A DNA stretch of 64,000 bases from Hydractinia symbiolongicarpus (taxonomy: Eukaryota; Cnidaria; Hydrozoa; Anthoathecata; Hydractiniidae): NCBI RefSeq assembly GCF_029227915.1, contig NC_079881.1, positions 3,162,001-3,226,000 of the forward strand, given 5' to 3'. This document shows, one piece after another, positions 63,801-64,000 of this stretch. Position 1 is the stretch's first letter. Each line of letters opens with the position of its first letter. Made by a program: the position numbers and the translations under genes. The notes below the pieces were generated by a model that saw nothing but the letters and a program-made list of their open reading frames with translations, ran no database searches and was not told the DNA's origin.

Positions 63801-64000
63801 ATCGGAAAAATATCGCTAAATACATGTTGGTACGAATATGTGACGGAACCGTTGTAACTCAAAAGGATTGATACTGTTAGAAAGTCAACCAGATGTAGTT
63901 TTTGAAACTGTCTCTATTTGTTTAGCGCGCCCTAACGGCTACGATTGGTCCCACAGTACAAAATGACTTATTTATATAAATTTTTAAATAAACCGCTAAC
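60801..64000 (+). repeat. Divergent satellite to window end
   Basis: About eight to nine monomers. GACGGAACCGTTGTAACTC occurs at 62723 and 63843 (1120 bp, three monomers), with TATATAAATTTTTAAATAAACCGC following both and also at about 59130. The window stops inside a monomer. Confidence 0.8.

Larger units (their letters stand above)
1..64000 (+). repeat. Satellite array, ~372-bp monomer, tandem, window-wide
   Basis: The whole window consists of head-to-tail copies of one monomer in a single orientation, interrupted only by two 530-bp inserts. An anchor word (GTTGGTACGAATATGTGAC, or a close variant) recurs at about 301, 675, 1047, 1420, 1794, 2166, 2539 and 2913, giving spacings of 372-374 bp. 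At the far end it recurs at about 63456 and 63829, 373 bp apart. Sequence left after removing the inserts corresponds to about 169 monomers. No inverted copy was seen. No open frame exceeds about 70 codons, so nothing here looks protein-coding. Long arrays with higher-order structure are typical of centromeric or pericentromeric heterochromatin in eukaryotes; that location is inferred, not shown. Confidence 0.97.
50890..64000 (+). repeat. Divergent right-hand satellite subfamily
   Basis: From about 50890 the units change together: GTCGCTATTTC becomes GTCTCTATTTC, CAAAGTTAGTTCAATTAAG becomes CAAAATCAATTCAACTAAG, and many units read GGCTGAGATTGG or GGCTACGATTGG with CAGTACACAATGAC. Copies within this part differ from each other more than those on the left. 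The unit length and order of words stay the same, so it is the same satellite. No insert or gene was found to the end of the window. Confidence 0.9.

Noticed and set aside
1-64000. CRISPR array
   Set aside because: Regular repeats are present, but the repeat is about 372 bp with no unique spacers between short direct repeats; this is tandem satellite.

Overview
The window is a single block of eukaryotic satellite DNA. From base 1 to base 64000 it is built from head-to-tail copies, all in one orientation, of a monomer of about 370-374 bp (roughly 170 copies, counted by spacing of a conserved anchor word near monomer position 300). Both ends of the window are still inside the array, so the array is longer than 64 kb. 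I found no protein-coding gene: the longest open frames are about 60-70 codons, and each is satellite read-through or a frame running from an inserted element into satellite. The organism cannot be named from this. A megascale-type satellite with layered higher-order repeats plus a tRNA-like Pol III box B points to a eukaryote, plausibly an invertebrate; that is inference.

Layout. 1-5014: fairly homogeneous satellite with 7-mer and 3-mer duplications. 5015-9795: two tandem copies of a 2.39 kb block, each holding five monomers and the same 530-bp non-satellite insertion (6789-7318 and 9178-9707). 9796-19240: a mosaic of several monomer types with 4-, 7- and 11-monomer offsets. 19241-35480: long higher-order copies with offsets of about 4.44, 4.83 and 5.56 kb. 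35480-43130: dimer (744 bp) and trimer (1.10 kb) duplications. 43130-49690: a family with recent amplifications, ending in an apparently near-perfect 1120-bp trimer duplication. 49690-50890: transition. 50890-64000: a clearly different, more heterogeneous subfamily with dimer, trimer and 7-mer copies.

The insertion is the main non-satellite object. It sits at one exact point of the monomer, and its structure suggests nesting. A 178-bp element bounded by two terminal hairpins and carrying a minus-strand tRNA-like box B seems to have been interrupted by a 343-bp segment flanked by a 9-bp direct repeat. The second copy arose with its satellite surroundings by unequal exchange, not by a second insertion.

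The monomer contains several short dyads, a CpG-dense alternating GC palindrome, and three matches to the Myb-type word YAACKG. These may matter if the array is centromeric or pericentromeric, but nothing in the window proves that role.
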